Source: Treponema bryantii (GTDB lineage: Bacteria > Spirochaetota > Spirochaetia > Treponematales > Treponemataceae). From it: a stretch of 64,000 nucleotides of DNA. The notes under the pieces were generated by a model. That model did no database searches, was not told the DNA's origin, and worked only from the letters and a program-made list of their open reading frames with translations. Below, one piece after another: positions 49,842 to 59,078 of the stretch (within the stretch, counting starts at the first letter, position 1; the number at the start of each line of letters is the position of its first letter). The stretch spans positions 327,477 to 391,476 of the forward strand of contig NZ_FORI01000001.1 of the NCBI RefSeq assembly GCF_900113965.1. The letters run 5' to 3'. Position numbers and translations under genes: made by a program.

Positions 49842-51020
49842 ATGATGATTTTGAATAAATTCGCGTTTTTTACTGAAAAAGGAGCCCGTGGGCTTGCCAA
49901 ACGAACTCTTTCAATTATGCTGCTGATTTTCTGCGTGTGTTGTGTACGCCTTTGCGCAGAAGATACTTCGCCTGCAGAAGCTCAGGTTATGCGCGAGAAA
50001 TTTGTGGCTGAGTCTAAAAAATATGTCGGCTCTCCTTATGTGCTTGGTGCCATTGGTCCAGATAAGTTTGACTGCTCGGGACTGGTTTATCACTGTTCTC
50101 GCGAGTCTTTGAAAAAACAGCTGCCTCGTACTGCTAAAGCACTTTATAACTATTGCCGCATTGTGCCGGATAAGGACAAGGAAATTGGAGATCTTCTTTT
50201 CTTTAAGACAAATAATACAGCTCCAATCACACATGTTGGAATCTACATTGGAAATAATCAGTTTATTTCTGCTATAAGTGATGGCCCGAATACCGGCGTA
50301 ATTATTTCTTCACTTAAGCAGGATTACTGGAAGCCAAAATATGTTGCCTGCGGACAGTTCCTGCCTTCTGGTAAACAGAAAGGCCGTTCTAATGATTCAG
50401 ATTTTGAGGAAGAAGATTTTATTGATGATGAAGAGAGCTCTGGTTCAGGTTCGGGCAGCGCTGGCAGCAATGTAAGTTTTAAGGGCAGCAGTTTTTATAA
50501 TCCGGAAGGGGAAGGACTTGATGTTCTTGCCGCAGATGCTTCTCTTTTCTGCGACTGGTCTTTAATTTCTCCTAATTCTTTTATGTTCCAGTGGCGCGGT
50601 ATAGATTTACATACAAATGTGCGTTATACAAAATGGGCTCTGGAGCCTGGTTTTGGCCTTGGTCTTAGATGGAATTACGGAATGGGTGTTTTCCAGATGC
50701 CGCTTATGTTCTCTGCAACTGTAAATGATTATTTCAGATTCTATGCTGGACCGGTTGTTACCTTTGGAAACGCTAGAATGATGGTAACTGATGAAGAAGT
50801 TAAGGCTTCTGTTTTCCCTGGAATTATTGGAGTTTCTCTTTCTACTCCTGCACTGACAATTGGAAAGGCCAAGGGGCAGGTGGTTCAGGATATCAGCTAT
50901 ACAGTTTTCAATAAGCCGGATAATTCTGCACTTTCGTTCACAAATTCTGTTTCTGCGGGCCTTGTATTATTTACCGGAATAAGGGTAACCTTAGGCGTAG
51001 GCAGCTTGTTTAATAAGTGA
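49842..51020 (+). CDS. Secreted NlpC/P60 peptidase with C-terminal beta-barrel-like domain
   Basis: A 392-residue exported protein. After the signal peptide (LSIMLLIFCVCCVRLCAE) comes an NlpC/P60 domain: C78 in DKFDCSGLVYH, a downstream ITHVGIYIGNNQF with H131, typical of cell-wall gamma-D-glutamyl endopeptidases. Residues 195-225 are an acidic Ser/Gly linker, and the rest is beta-rich with alternating hydrophobic residues (FGLGLRWNYGMGVFQMPLMFSA), resembling an outer-membrane barrel of treponemal type. The exact start is uncertain: ATG at 49842 and 49845, a TTG at 49851 and an ATG at 49809 are in frame; 49842 was kept. The lipoprotein gene follows with overlapping stop and start. Confidence 0.82.
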   Translation: MMILNKFAFFTEKGARGLAKRTLSIMLLIFCVCCVRLCAEDTSPAEAQVMREKFVAESKKYVGSPYVLGAIGPDKFDCSGLVYHCSRESLKKQLPRTAKALYNYCRIVPDKDKEIGDLLFFKTNNTAPITHVGIYIGNNQFISAISDGPNTGVIISSLKQDYWKPKYVACGQFLPSGKQKGRSNDSDFEEEDFIDDEESSGSGSGSAGSNVSFKGSSFYNPEGEGLDVLAADASLFCDWSLISPNSFMFQWRGIDLHTNVRYTKWALEPGFGLGLRWNYGMGVFQMPLMFSATVNDYFRFYAGPVVTFGNARMMVTDEEVKASVFPGIIGVSLSTPALTIGKAKGQVVQDISYTVFNKPDNSALSFTNSVSAGLVLFTGIRVTLGVGSLFNK

Positions 51021-51691
51021 TGAAACGGAATAACTATCGCCGAAACAAGTTCGGGATGACGGGCTTACTGATTCTTTTAATTTCTCTTTTCACCTCATGT
51101 ACTACTGAGGTAACGCTTACTCTTAAGCAGGATGACTCTGTTGCCATTCAGTTTGAGGGTGGGGCAGGTCAGGCTTTTGCCAAGATGATTAGTTCTGCAG
51201 CGGGACTCGGTGGTTCCGGTACTGGTTCAGATGGAGAGGCTGGAGAACTTCTTATTGATACAGGTTCCGTTTCTTACGAGCTTGCAAAGGCTGGTTTTTC
51301 TGAGGTTAAGGTTAGTCAGAAAAAAGGCGGCGCTGTATCAATCATCATGAATGACAAAAAACAAAACTCATATCTTTTCAGCTCAAAAATTGTAAAGGCA
51401 GAAAAGGGAAAGCTTATTTCTGCAATTACTCGTAAAAGCCTGGAAGATTTTTATAATTCTTCTGATGAACAGACCCGCATGATTTTAGATCTGTTTCTTG
51501 CTCCGGTTTTTAATAACGAAGAGATGAGCGAAGAAGAGTATATAGAAATGGTTGGTGCATTTTACGGGGAAGGAGCTGCTAAAGAGGTTAGCGAAAGCTT
51601 CGTAAAAATCAATCTGATATCAAAAGACGGCACAAAAGAGACTCAGAACATTCCCCTAACTCAGCTTTTGTGTGGAAATTTCAACTACTAG
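51020..51691 (+). CDS. Small treponemal lipoprotein
   Basis: A 223-residue exported lipoprotein (lipobox LFTSC) whose ATG overlaps the NlpC/P60 stop (TGATG), so the two genes are translationally coupled. The N-terminal codons RRNKFGMTG fall exactly on a truncated 26-bp palindromic repeat, so the signal peptide's charged region was partly made by the repeat. The mature part begins TEVTLTLKQDDSVAIQFEGG, has Gly-rich patches, and matches no family I recognise. Co-expression with a peptidase suggests an envelope role. Confidence 0.8.
   Translation: MKRNNYRRNKFGMTGLLILLISLFTSCTTEVTLTLKQDDSVAIQFEGGAGQAFAKMISSAAGLGGSGTGSDGEAGELLIDTGSVSYELAKAGFSEVKVSQKKGGAVSIIMNDKKQNSYLFSSKIVKAEKGKLISAITRKSLEDFYNSSDEQTRMILDLFLAPVFNNEEMSEEEYIEMVGAFYGEGAAKEVSESFVKINLISKDGTKETQNIPLTQLLCGNFNY
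51039..51060. repeat. Truncated 26-bp palindromic repeat inside a signal-peptide coding region
   Basis: The right part of the unit (CCGAAACAAGTTCGG then GATGAC) lies in frame in the first codons of the small lipoprotein gene. Confidence 0.8.
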
Positions 51692-51742
51692 AATAGACAT
51701 TTATTCAATTATTTTTTCAAAAAATCTGTATAACATTACGTT

Positions 51743-53311
51743 ATGGCAGAGGCAGAAATTTTTATTAACCAGGTGGGTTACCGCCTTTTAGACAACAAAA
51801 ACGTTTTCGTGAGCAAAGCCACAAAAGGCGAATCGCAGGAATTTTCCGTTATCGAAAAAGCTTCGGGAAAATCTGTTTATACAGGTGCTCTTGTTGCTGC
51901 TCCAGATGATGCAGAATCTGGCGGTGGATATTTTACAGGAGATTTTTCAAGCGTAACTGCAGCCGGCGAATATTTTGTAAAGGTTGGTGACAAAGAAAGC
52001 TTTGCTTTTAAGCTTGCAGATAACGTTTACGATGAACTTACACTTTCTACCCTGAAATATTTTACAGAGTCTCGTTGTGGTCAGGGAATCTGCCATACTG
52101 GTGTTGCCGAAGTTTATGGCAGCGAAACTGGTGAAACTAAAAACGTACAAGGTGGCTGGCACGATGCCGGAGACTATGGACGTTATGTTGTAGCCGGTAC
52201 AAAAACCGTAATGGATCTTTTGCTTGCTTATAAAAAGGCTCCGGAAAGCTTTAAGAATTTTGACCTTTTGGGTGAAGTTCGTTTTGAGCTTGAATGGCTG
52301 CTTCAGATGCAAAGAGATGATGGCGCGGTTTATCATAAAATTTCCTGCTACCATTTCTGCCCATTCATAATGCCTCAGGAAGAAAAAGATAAGCTTGTAC
52401 TTGCTCCGGTTTCAACTGCTGCAACTGCAGACTTTGCAGGATGCCTTGCCTACGCAAGCGGATTTTATAAGGACACAGACCCTTCTTTTGCAGACACTCT
52501 TGTTAATGCTGCAATCAAAGCTCAGAATTATCTTTTTTCACATGATGATGAGTTTTATATTAATCCTCCAGAAATTACTACCGGCGGTTATGGTGACCGA
52601 GATGTTCGCGATGAACGATATTTTGCCCTTTGTTCTTTGTTTGCTGTAACTGGTGAAGAAAATTATCTTACTCAGGCTTTAAAACTTCGAGAAGACAAAA
52701 AAAAGGACAATCCTGATCCAAAGCATCCATGGAACTGTGGCTGGCAGGAAGGTTTTGGCTGGCCGTTTGTTTCTGGTTATGGTACAGAAATTCTTCTGGA
52801 AAAATCAGAGGAGCTTCCACAGGAGCTTCTTGCAGAAATCCACACTTGTATAATTTCTCAGGCAGAAAAATATATTGAAACAAGCAATGAATCAGCTTTT
52901 AAATACTGTTCAAAGTTTGTTTTCTGGGGAAGTAACGGTGCAATCTGTGACCTTGCCCACACACTGCTGATTGCTTACGAACTTACCGGCCGTGAAGATT
53001 TCTACATGGTAGCAAAAGCTCAGATAGATTTTATTCTTGGTGCTAATCCTTTAAACTATTGTTATGTTACGGGAGCTGGAACAAAGAGCCCTGTAAAACC
53101 ACATCACAGACCAAGTGGTGCCAGTGGAAAAGTTTACCCAGGAATGCTTGCCGGCGGTCCATGCGGTGGTCTTTTTGATGCATACGCAAAAGAACACCTT
53201 GCAGGCCTACCTGCCCTCAAATGCTATGCTGATGCAGAACCAAGCTACAGTACAAACGAAGTAGCAATTTACTGGAACTCTGCACTTGTTTACATACTTG
53301 CCCAAATTTAA
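51743..53311 (+). CDS. GH9 endoglucanase/cellodextrinase without signal peptide
   Basis: A 522-residue GH9 enzyme for beta-1,4-glucans. An N-terminal Ig-like cellulase domain (INQVGYRL, about 1-95) precedes the catalytic barrel. GGWHDAGDYGRY (near residue 140) carries the catalytic Asp, and YSTNEVAIYWNS near the C-terminus carries the acid Glu, with HHRPS and NPLNYCYVTG between. There is no signal peptide or lipobox: the protein starts MAEAEIFINQVGY, directly in the Ig domain. It is probably a cytoplasmic enzyme cutting imported oligosaccharides. A TATAAC box ends 8 nt before the ATG. Confidence 0.9.
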   Translation: MAEAEIFINQVGYRLLDNKNVFVSKATKGESQEFSVIEKASGKSVYTGALVAAPDDAESGGGYFTGDFSSVTAAGEYFVKVGDKESFAFKLADNVYDELTLSTLKYFTESRCGQGICHTGVAEVYGSETGETKNVQGGWHDAGDYGRYVVAGTKTVMDLLLAYKKAPESFKNFDLLGEVRFELEWLLQMQRDDGAVYHKISCYHFCPFIMPQEEKDKLVLAPVSTAATADFAGCLAYASGFYKDTDPSFADTLVNAAIKAQNYLFSHDDEFYINPPEITTGGYGDRDVRDERYFALCSLFAVTGEENYLTQALKLREDKKKDNPDPKHPWNCGWQEGFGWPFVSGYGTEILLEKSEELPQELLAEIHTCIISQAEKYIETSNESAFKYCSKFVFWGSNGAICDLAHTLLIAYELTGREDFYMVAKAQIDFILGANPLNYCYVTGAGTKSPVKPHHRPSGASGKVYPGMLAGGPCGGLFDAYAKEHLAGLPALKCYADAEPSYSTNEVAIYWNSALVYILAQI

Positions 53312-53368
53312 TAAAATATTATACTTATTGTTACATAATTTATAGTATAATAAGTATAATTAGGTGAG

Positions 53369-56300
53369 ATGTTTATTAAGAGAAAGTTTTATCCATTTTT
53401 GGTGTTTATCAGTTTTATTTTCCTCTCCTGCGAATTATTCGAACATGATGTCGCTGACTTCATGGAAAAATATACTGAAACCGCAGCCATTGAAACCCAT
53501 GAATTTAGCGTAGAAACTTTTAATGATGTAAAAGGTAATTTGTGTATTTCTTCAGAAAAAGATACAGAAATTTCTTTTTATATGCGAAATCCTAAAAAGT
53601 ACGAGCTTATTCCATCTGTAGTTTTTAATAATCTTGGAAGCCAGTTCAGCACAAGTTCTGTAGATATAAATCAGATAGATTCAAATACAATGCTTCTTTC
53701 TCTTCCTCAGGATTTTCTGGTTCCGGTTGATGAAGGGCAGGACATCACCGCAGAAATCAGATTATATGAACCAATGAGTGGACGCGACTTTGACAGATAC
53801 ACTCTGCCTTTGAAGTGTAATACAAAGCCTCCGCTTATTCAGAACCCAACAATCATCAATAATAATAACAAAACCTTCGTTGTTGCTTTTGATATGCCGA
53901 ACGACGAAGAGTGTGCCGTGCGCCACAAAGATATCAGCGAAATTGAAATTAATGGAAAGAGCTATCCGATTTCTGTAAGCACAATTGATGATCCGGATTC
54001 AATTAACGACCCGGACACCGGAATCATTAAGCTTGCTCAATTTACTTTTTCAGATTCGCATTTTTCCCGCACCTGGGACAGCACAAATTACAAATCTATC
54101 AGCGGAAAAACTTTTAATCCAAAAAGAAATTCTGCAGGCTCTTATATTTCGGTTTATTACGAAACTGGCGATGCATTCTTTGCCGGCGACAAGCAATATA
54201 CAATCACTCTTAAAGACAGCGCCGGCCTTACCAGCACAGTAACTGCGTCTACAAGTATTTCTAAACTGGAAAAGCCTGTTATCTTAGATATGCACGGTGG
54301 TCAGGTTGCAGAAGACGGCCTTACCAGCGTTCCATTTAATGAAGATACAGAAAAAGGAAAAATTACAATTGTACCTCCTACACGCGACCATCTTGGCCAT
54401 TCTGTAAGTGGTGCTACTGTTTATTACAAGGTTTACGAAGCTACAGGCAGCGGCCGCATTTATACCAGCGGTACTACAACTAGTGAAAAAACAATTGAGC
54501 TTCCATTAAATACCTACCGTGTAGAAGCCTACGCCGAACTGGTTAGTTACGAAAATTCTGCGACTACTTCGGTGAAGTTCCGCTTTATGAACAACGTGCT
54601 CTTTGTAAGTACAACAGCTCCTGGAAACGGAGACGGTTCAGAAACAGCCCCATATGCAACAATTGCAGAGGCTATTGAAGATATCAACCTGCGCGAACAA
54701 AAAGAAAAGAAGTTTACTATTTATATAGATGGAAATCTTAATGAAGAAGTTAATATCAATTCCCCAATAAATACCGACAAGCTCATAATTGCAAAACGCA
54801 AGCGGGCTGATTCTGGAGTAATTAAACTTGTTCATATTGAATCAACAGATTCTTCTAACCCAATACCTTCTGACTTTGAATTAACTATTGGCGATGTTAC
54901 AGTTACAAATAACTCTGATGTTGGAATTAATATTCTTGAAGACATTAAAGTTACATTAGACGGCACAACAGTAACGGGTTGTAGTGATATGGGAATTGCT
55001 ATTCACAATACTGTTCCTGTAACAATGAAGAATGTTACTGTCTCAGGTAATTCTAGTAACGGAATTTTTATTGATAACGGTGCAACCTGTAATTTCGAAG
55101 GTGGTACTATTAGTGAAAATGCTTCAAATGGAATTAAGGTTAGTGATGGTGTTCTGAACTTTATAAGCGGAACCATTACTAAAAATGAGGGTGCTGGAAT
55201 CTACCTTGATGATGGTAACGCATCTGCAGATATTACAACCTGTAGTATTACTGATAATGATGGAGCAGGAATCTATATTAAGGCAGGTAAAACTTGTAGT
55301 CTTTCTGGCGGTACTATTTCTGGAAACAAAGATTCCGGTATTGAAGTTAGAGGAACTCTCAATATAAGTGGAAATATTATTGTTCAGAATAATACAACAG
55401 GTACTCCAGCAGAAAGCTGCAACGTAAAACTTGGTTCTGGCAATGGTTCTGGCAAAGTAATTAATGTTACCGGCCCTCTTGCCTCAACTTCAAAGATTTG
55501 GGTAACAACAGCAACTGCACCAACCGGTAATAACAAAACTGCAATTACTTCCGGATACGGTGCCCACAATTCTCGTGCTCCAGCCTACAACTTCTTCTCA
55601 GATATTGGCTACGGAATCATCCTTGAAGGTGATGAAGTTAATATTTCTCAGAGCCAGGGTTCTATATTTACTCAGTTTGATTATACGGTTGAATTTAAGC
55701 CAGCAGATGGAGCTGCTAACTTTGATACAATAATTGATACAAAGCATGATAAGGTTATTTCGGTTACCCCGGTTATTAAACGTAATGGTGTTGATATAAC
55801 AAGTACTATCCCAGCAGGCGACTTAACCTGGAATATCTTTGTTACCTGTCATCAAGATGTTGTTGTCACATCTAATACAAATTCAATTAGAATAAGTAAA
55901 AACATTTTGATGGATGATGTTTACTATGTTCATATTAATCTTACTTATATGAACAGGGTATTTGACCAGTCTATACGTCTTGCAAGTGAGCCTGCAGAAA
56001 TTAAATTTGAGTCATATTCTATTGCTGATCTTAAGACTCTTGTAGAAAGTTTGGAAAGCGATACTGTTATTGCAATGTCTAATGGTGTTACAGTTACAGA
56101 TAGAAGTGGAACAACAATTAATGTTAAGAAAGGTGTAACAGTAACTCTTAAACGTTCTGACGGATATACTGGTTCATTGGTATCAGCTGGAACTTATCCA
56201 AAAGAGCTGCGTATTAATACAGAGCGGTCAGAAAGTGGAACCCTTGTACTTGATGGTGGCTGGGATGCTGCTTCAGAAACTGGAATTATTGCAACGGCTC

Positions 56301-56731
56301 CTCTTATGCAGGATAACTGTGGTAGTGGAAATATTTGGAATGTTGTCTTCCAGAATACGAATTATAAAAACGGAAATGGAGGTGCTGTTAAAGGTGGATC
56401 CGGAACCTATACATCATTGCATAATTGTCAATTTATAAATTGCTGGGCAAATAATGGAGGTGCTGGTTACTTCCAGTCTAATATGCATTTGGATTCTTCA
56501 TGCCGCGTAGAAAACTGTTATGCATATTCAAATGGTGGAGGTTTTTATCTTACAGCAGCAAACAATCACCGTGATTCTACTATTGGAAGTGATGATGCAA
56601 ACATGCGGGAAATAATGATAGGTTGTAAGTCTGGTTCGAATAAGGTAGCCAATAGAGTTTATATTTATAGAGGCAGCTGGAATATAATACTTAATGGAAC
56701 AACTTATAGAAGTTCTCAAGCAATAGAATAA
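53369..56731 (+). CDS. Beta-helix lipoprotein 1
   Basis: A 1,120-residue exported lipoprotein (lipobox IFLSCEL). The first 400 residues are beta-rich and Ig-like. Around 420 the DUF1565-like entry APYATIAEAIEDIN opens a right-handed parallel beta-helix (about 450-680), with repeats such as GGTISENASNGIKVSDG and GTITKNEGAGIYLDDG. A second Gly/Asn-rich helix piece lies at about 975-1090 (NGGAGYFQSN, NGGGFYL). Many such helices bind or cut polysaccharides, but no lyase active site was recognised. Two TATAAT boxes precede the start, which has an AGGTGAG site. Beta-helix lipoprotein 2 follows 12 nt later. Confidence 0.88.
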   Translation: MFIKRKFYPFLVFISFIFLSCELFEHDVADFMEKYTETAAIETHEFSVETFNDVKGNLCISSEKDTEISFYMRNPKKYELIPSVVFNNLGSQFSTSSVDINQIDSNTMLLSLPQDFLVPVDEGQDITAEIRLYEPMSGRDFDRYTLPLKCNTKPPLIQNPTIINNNNKTFVVAFDMPNDEECAVRHKDISEIEINGKSYPISVSTIDDPDSINDPDTGIIKLAQFTFSDSHFSRTWDSTNYKSISGKTFNPKRNSAGSYISVYYETGDAFFAGDKQYTITLKDSAGLTSTVTASTSISKLEKPVILDMHGGQVAEDGLTSVPFNEDTEKGKITIVPPTRDHLGHSVSGATVYYKVYEATGSGRIYTSGTTTSEKTIELPLNTYRVEAYAELVSYENSATTSVKFRFMNNVLFVSTTAPGNGDGSETAPYATIAEAIEDINLREQKEKKFTIYIDGNLNEEVNINSPINTDKLIIAKRKRADSGVIKLVHIESTDSSNPIPSDFELTIGDVTVTNNSDVGINILEDIKVTLDGTTVTGCSDMGIAIHNTVPVTMKNVTVSGNSSNGIFIDNGATCNFEGGTISENASNGIKVSDGVLNFISGTITKNEGAGIYLDDGNASADITTCSITDNDGAGIYIKAGKTCSLSGGTISGNKDSGIEVRGTLNISGNIIVQNNTTGTPAESCNVKLGSGNGSGKVINVTGPLASTSKIWVTTATAPTGNNKTAITSGYGAHNSRAPAYNFFSDIGYGIILEGDEVNISQSQGSIFTQFDYTVEFKPADGAANFDTIIDTKHDKVISVTPVIKRNGVDITSTIPAGDLTWNIFVTCHQDVVVTSNTNSIRISKNILMDDVYYVHINLTYMNRVFDQSIRLASEPAEIKFESYSIADLKTLVESLESDTVIAMSNGVTVTDRSGTTINVKKGVTVTLKRSDGYTGSLVSAGTYPKELRINTERSESGTLVLDGGWDAASETGIIATAPLMQDNCGSGNIWNVVFQNTNYKNGNGGAVKGGSGTYTSLHNCQFINCWANNGGAGYFQSNMHLDSSCRVENCYAYSNGGGFYLTAANNHRDSTIGSDDANMREIMIGCKSGSNKVANRVYIYRGSWNIILNGTTYRSSQAIE

Positions 56732-56743
56732 GGAGGAAACAGA

Positions 56744-59053
56744 ATGAGCATTAAAAAATTATTAAAAACAATCTATGTTTTCTCTTTTGCAATTCTGTTT
56801 GCTTCCTGTGCGAATAGTGTAGATGTTTCAGCTCCTGCAAATGAAGAAAAAGAAATAACATACGGTTTTTCTGGTATTTTACAGTTAGATACAAATATCT
56901 ATTCAGATTCTTCTAATAGTTCAAGAACTGCAATGCCAACACTTCCTTCTTCAGCAGTTTATTATGTTGACTATAAACTAGATTCAGCTTCAGAACATTT
57001 TGTCAAAACAAGTAATGATACAGGTGTGTTTACAACAAGTGGAGGACGTGTAAGTGGTTTCTATCTTCCGCTTTCTGTTGGTAAATGGGTTATAGAAGTT
57101 GGAGTTATCGATAATGGTACAACAATACTTAAGGACACCAAGACCGTAACGCTCACACCAGAAAATCCATTAATGACAAATCAGGTTTTCTTTTTGAAAA
57201 TGGGCCAGACTGGCACAGGCAGTATGAAATTAAAGATTACTGCTGGCAGTGGTTCGGGAGTCAGTTCAATAAAAGTTATTCTTGAAGATGGAAGAGTTGT
57301 AGAAGATTCAAATAATGATTCCTTCTTTGAGGCTTCTGATATTCCAAGCGGTGAACAAAGAATTGACATAAATGCTTATGATGGTTCTTCAACTCCGCAG
57401 CTTATTTTTTCAACAATTCAGATTATTAATATTTATGATAACATTGAAACTAATCAATGGATAATTGATGGAACTACAAAAGAAACCTTTGAAATTACAA
57501 AGTCAATGACAGATGATTTTAAGCCACGTCAGTACTTTGTTGATGGAACAACTGGTGGCAGTGGAGATGACACTAACAATACAGGAACTTCAAGCAATTC
57601 TCCATTTAAAACTGTAAAACATGCAATAGATACAATTAATGCCAGGGCAGAAACGTATACGTTTACAATTCATGTAAAAGATGGTTCATATGAACTGGAT
57701 AATCATACTCTCGAAATCAAAAAAAATATCACACTTGAATGCTGGAAAAATGCTCCAAATGACAGACTTGGTAGTGCGAAAATAGTCGTGCGGGGAGGAA
57801 CAAAATGTGTTCTTGTTGGACCTACTACCGACGATAAACCCGTAAACTTCTATCTGCAATCTGTAGCAGACGATAATACTTCTGGACTTGAAATAAATGG
57901 AAACGGCCTTAATCGCTGTGGAGTCTATATTGAAAACGGCATATTCGTAATGAACGGTGGTGTAATTAATGAGACTGGTGAAGCAGAGACAGAGTATGGT
58001 GGAATTGTACTTCCAGATGTTCAAAGTGGTCAGAGCGTAGAACGACAATTCATTATGCTTAAAGGAACCATCAAAAACTCTAAAGGAACTAAAGCCTGTG
58101 GTGTTTATGTTGGAAAAGATACAATTTTCCAGATGGAAGGTGGAGTAATCAGTGGAAATAGGGCTCAGTCAGAAAACAGCTATGCAGTAGTTAATAATGG
58201 TGAAATGTCTATAAAAGGGCAAATCAATATAAGTGGTAATAATAGATATGATGGTAACGAACAGGTTTTCATCCCCGGTAGCGGAGAGACACAGGTTCCA
58301 GAAAGTCATAATTTATATCTCCCAAAAATTACTGAAGAGGGAAAAGAAGTTATAAACAAACTTCAGGTTCTAGGTTCAATATCTTCAAACAGTCAGATAG
58401 GAATCAGCGCACCTGTTGGAACCGAATCGGGTCAACTTGAACCGACAGGCCAAAAGCCTGTTGCAATTACAAAGAATTATATGGATTCTATCGCTCCTTC
58501 TATTATTTTCAAGCAGGATAAATCTTCCCCTTATGTATTTATGAAATCTACTGATGGTGCGACTTTTGGTGAAGCTGCATTTGGCCTTGGCGGAGGCGTT
58601 ATTTATACTTCAACAGATTATTCATTCTCATTTGCTAGTGATACAACAGTTGTTACACGCGATATTGCAAAAGATGTGACAATAACAGTAGCTGCAAAAA
58701 GAAAAGAATCAGAAAATGTTACATCAGAGCTTCATTATAATCCAAACGATGAGAAACTTTATCTTACTTATATAGAGGCTACAGAAGAGTCTGATGCAAT
58801 CTATTCTAATTCTGTATTAGAAGATATTGAAGAAACTCCAGACTATAATAAAGTTGTCTGGACGGCAGAACTAACACTTGAGGGTAATACAATTCCATCA
58901 GCTTATCAACCAACAATTTCTGCTGGAGCAGGTGATAATAAGATAAAAGTATCAATTCCAGCTCTGCCTTATAAAGATAATTATACCTTAACAATCACAG
59001 CTACATATCTGGGTATTCAGTATGGTGCAAACTTTCAAATTACTTGTAATTAG
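56744..59053 (+). CDS. Beta-helix lipoprotein 2
   Basis: A 769-residue exported lipoprotein (lipobox FASCANS). After an N-terminal beta domain that contains SSRTAMPTLPSSAVYYVDYK near residue 65, a beta-helix begins near 275 (APFKTVKHAIDTIN-like entry) with GGVISGNRAQ and GQINISGN motifs. A strong AAGGAGGAA ribosome site precedes the ATG. It is in an operon with lipoproteins 1 and 3. The RTAMPxLP motif is shared with lipoprotein 3, so the two share an N-terminal module. Confidence 0.88.
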   Translation: MSIKKLLKTIYVFSFAILFASCANSVDVSAPANEEKEITYGFSGILQLDTNIYSDSSNSSRTAMPTLPSSAVYYVDYKLDSASEHFVKTSNDTGVFTTSGGRVSGFYLPLSVGKWVIEVGVIDNGTTILKDTKTVTLTPENPLMTNQVFFLKMGQTGTGSMKLKITAGSGSGVSSIKVILEDGRVVEDSNNDSFFEASDIPSGEQRIDINAYDGSSTPQLIFSTIQIINIYDNIETNQWIIDGTTKETFEITKSMTDDFKPRQYFVDGTTGGSGDDTNNTGTSSNSPFKTVKHAIDTINARAETYTFTIHVKDGSYELDNHTLEIKKNITLECWKNAPNDRLGSAKIVVRGGTKCVLVGPTTDDKPVNFYLQSVADDNTSGLEINGNGLNRCGVYIENGIFVMNGGVINETGEAETEYGGIVLPDVQSGQSVERQFIMLKGTIKNSKGTKACGVYVGKDTIFQMEGGVISGNRAQSENSYAVVNNGEMSIKGQINISGNNRYDGNEQVFIPGSGETQVPESHNLYLPKITEEGKEVINKLQVLGSISSNSQIGISAPVGTESGQLEPTGQKPVAITKNYMDSIAPSIIFKQDKSSPYVFMKSTDGATFGEAAFGLGGGVIYTSTDYSFSFASDTTVVTRDIAKDVTITVAAKRKESENVTSELHYNPNDEKLYLTYIEATEESDAIYSNSVLEDIEETPDYNKVVWTAELTLEGNTIPSAYQPTISAGAGDNKIKVSIPALPYKDNYTLTITATYLGIQYGANFQITCN

Positions 59054-59078
59054 TTGAAAAAGGAATGGAGGTTTTATT

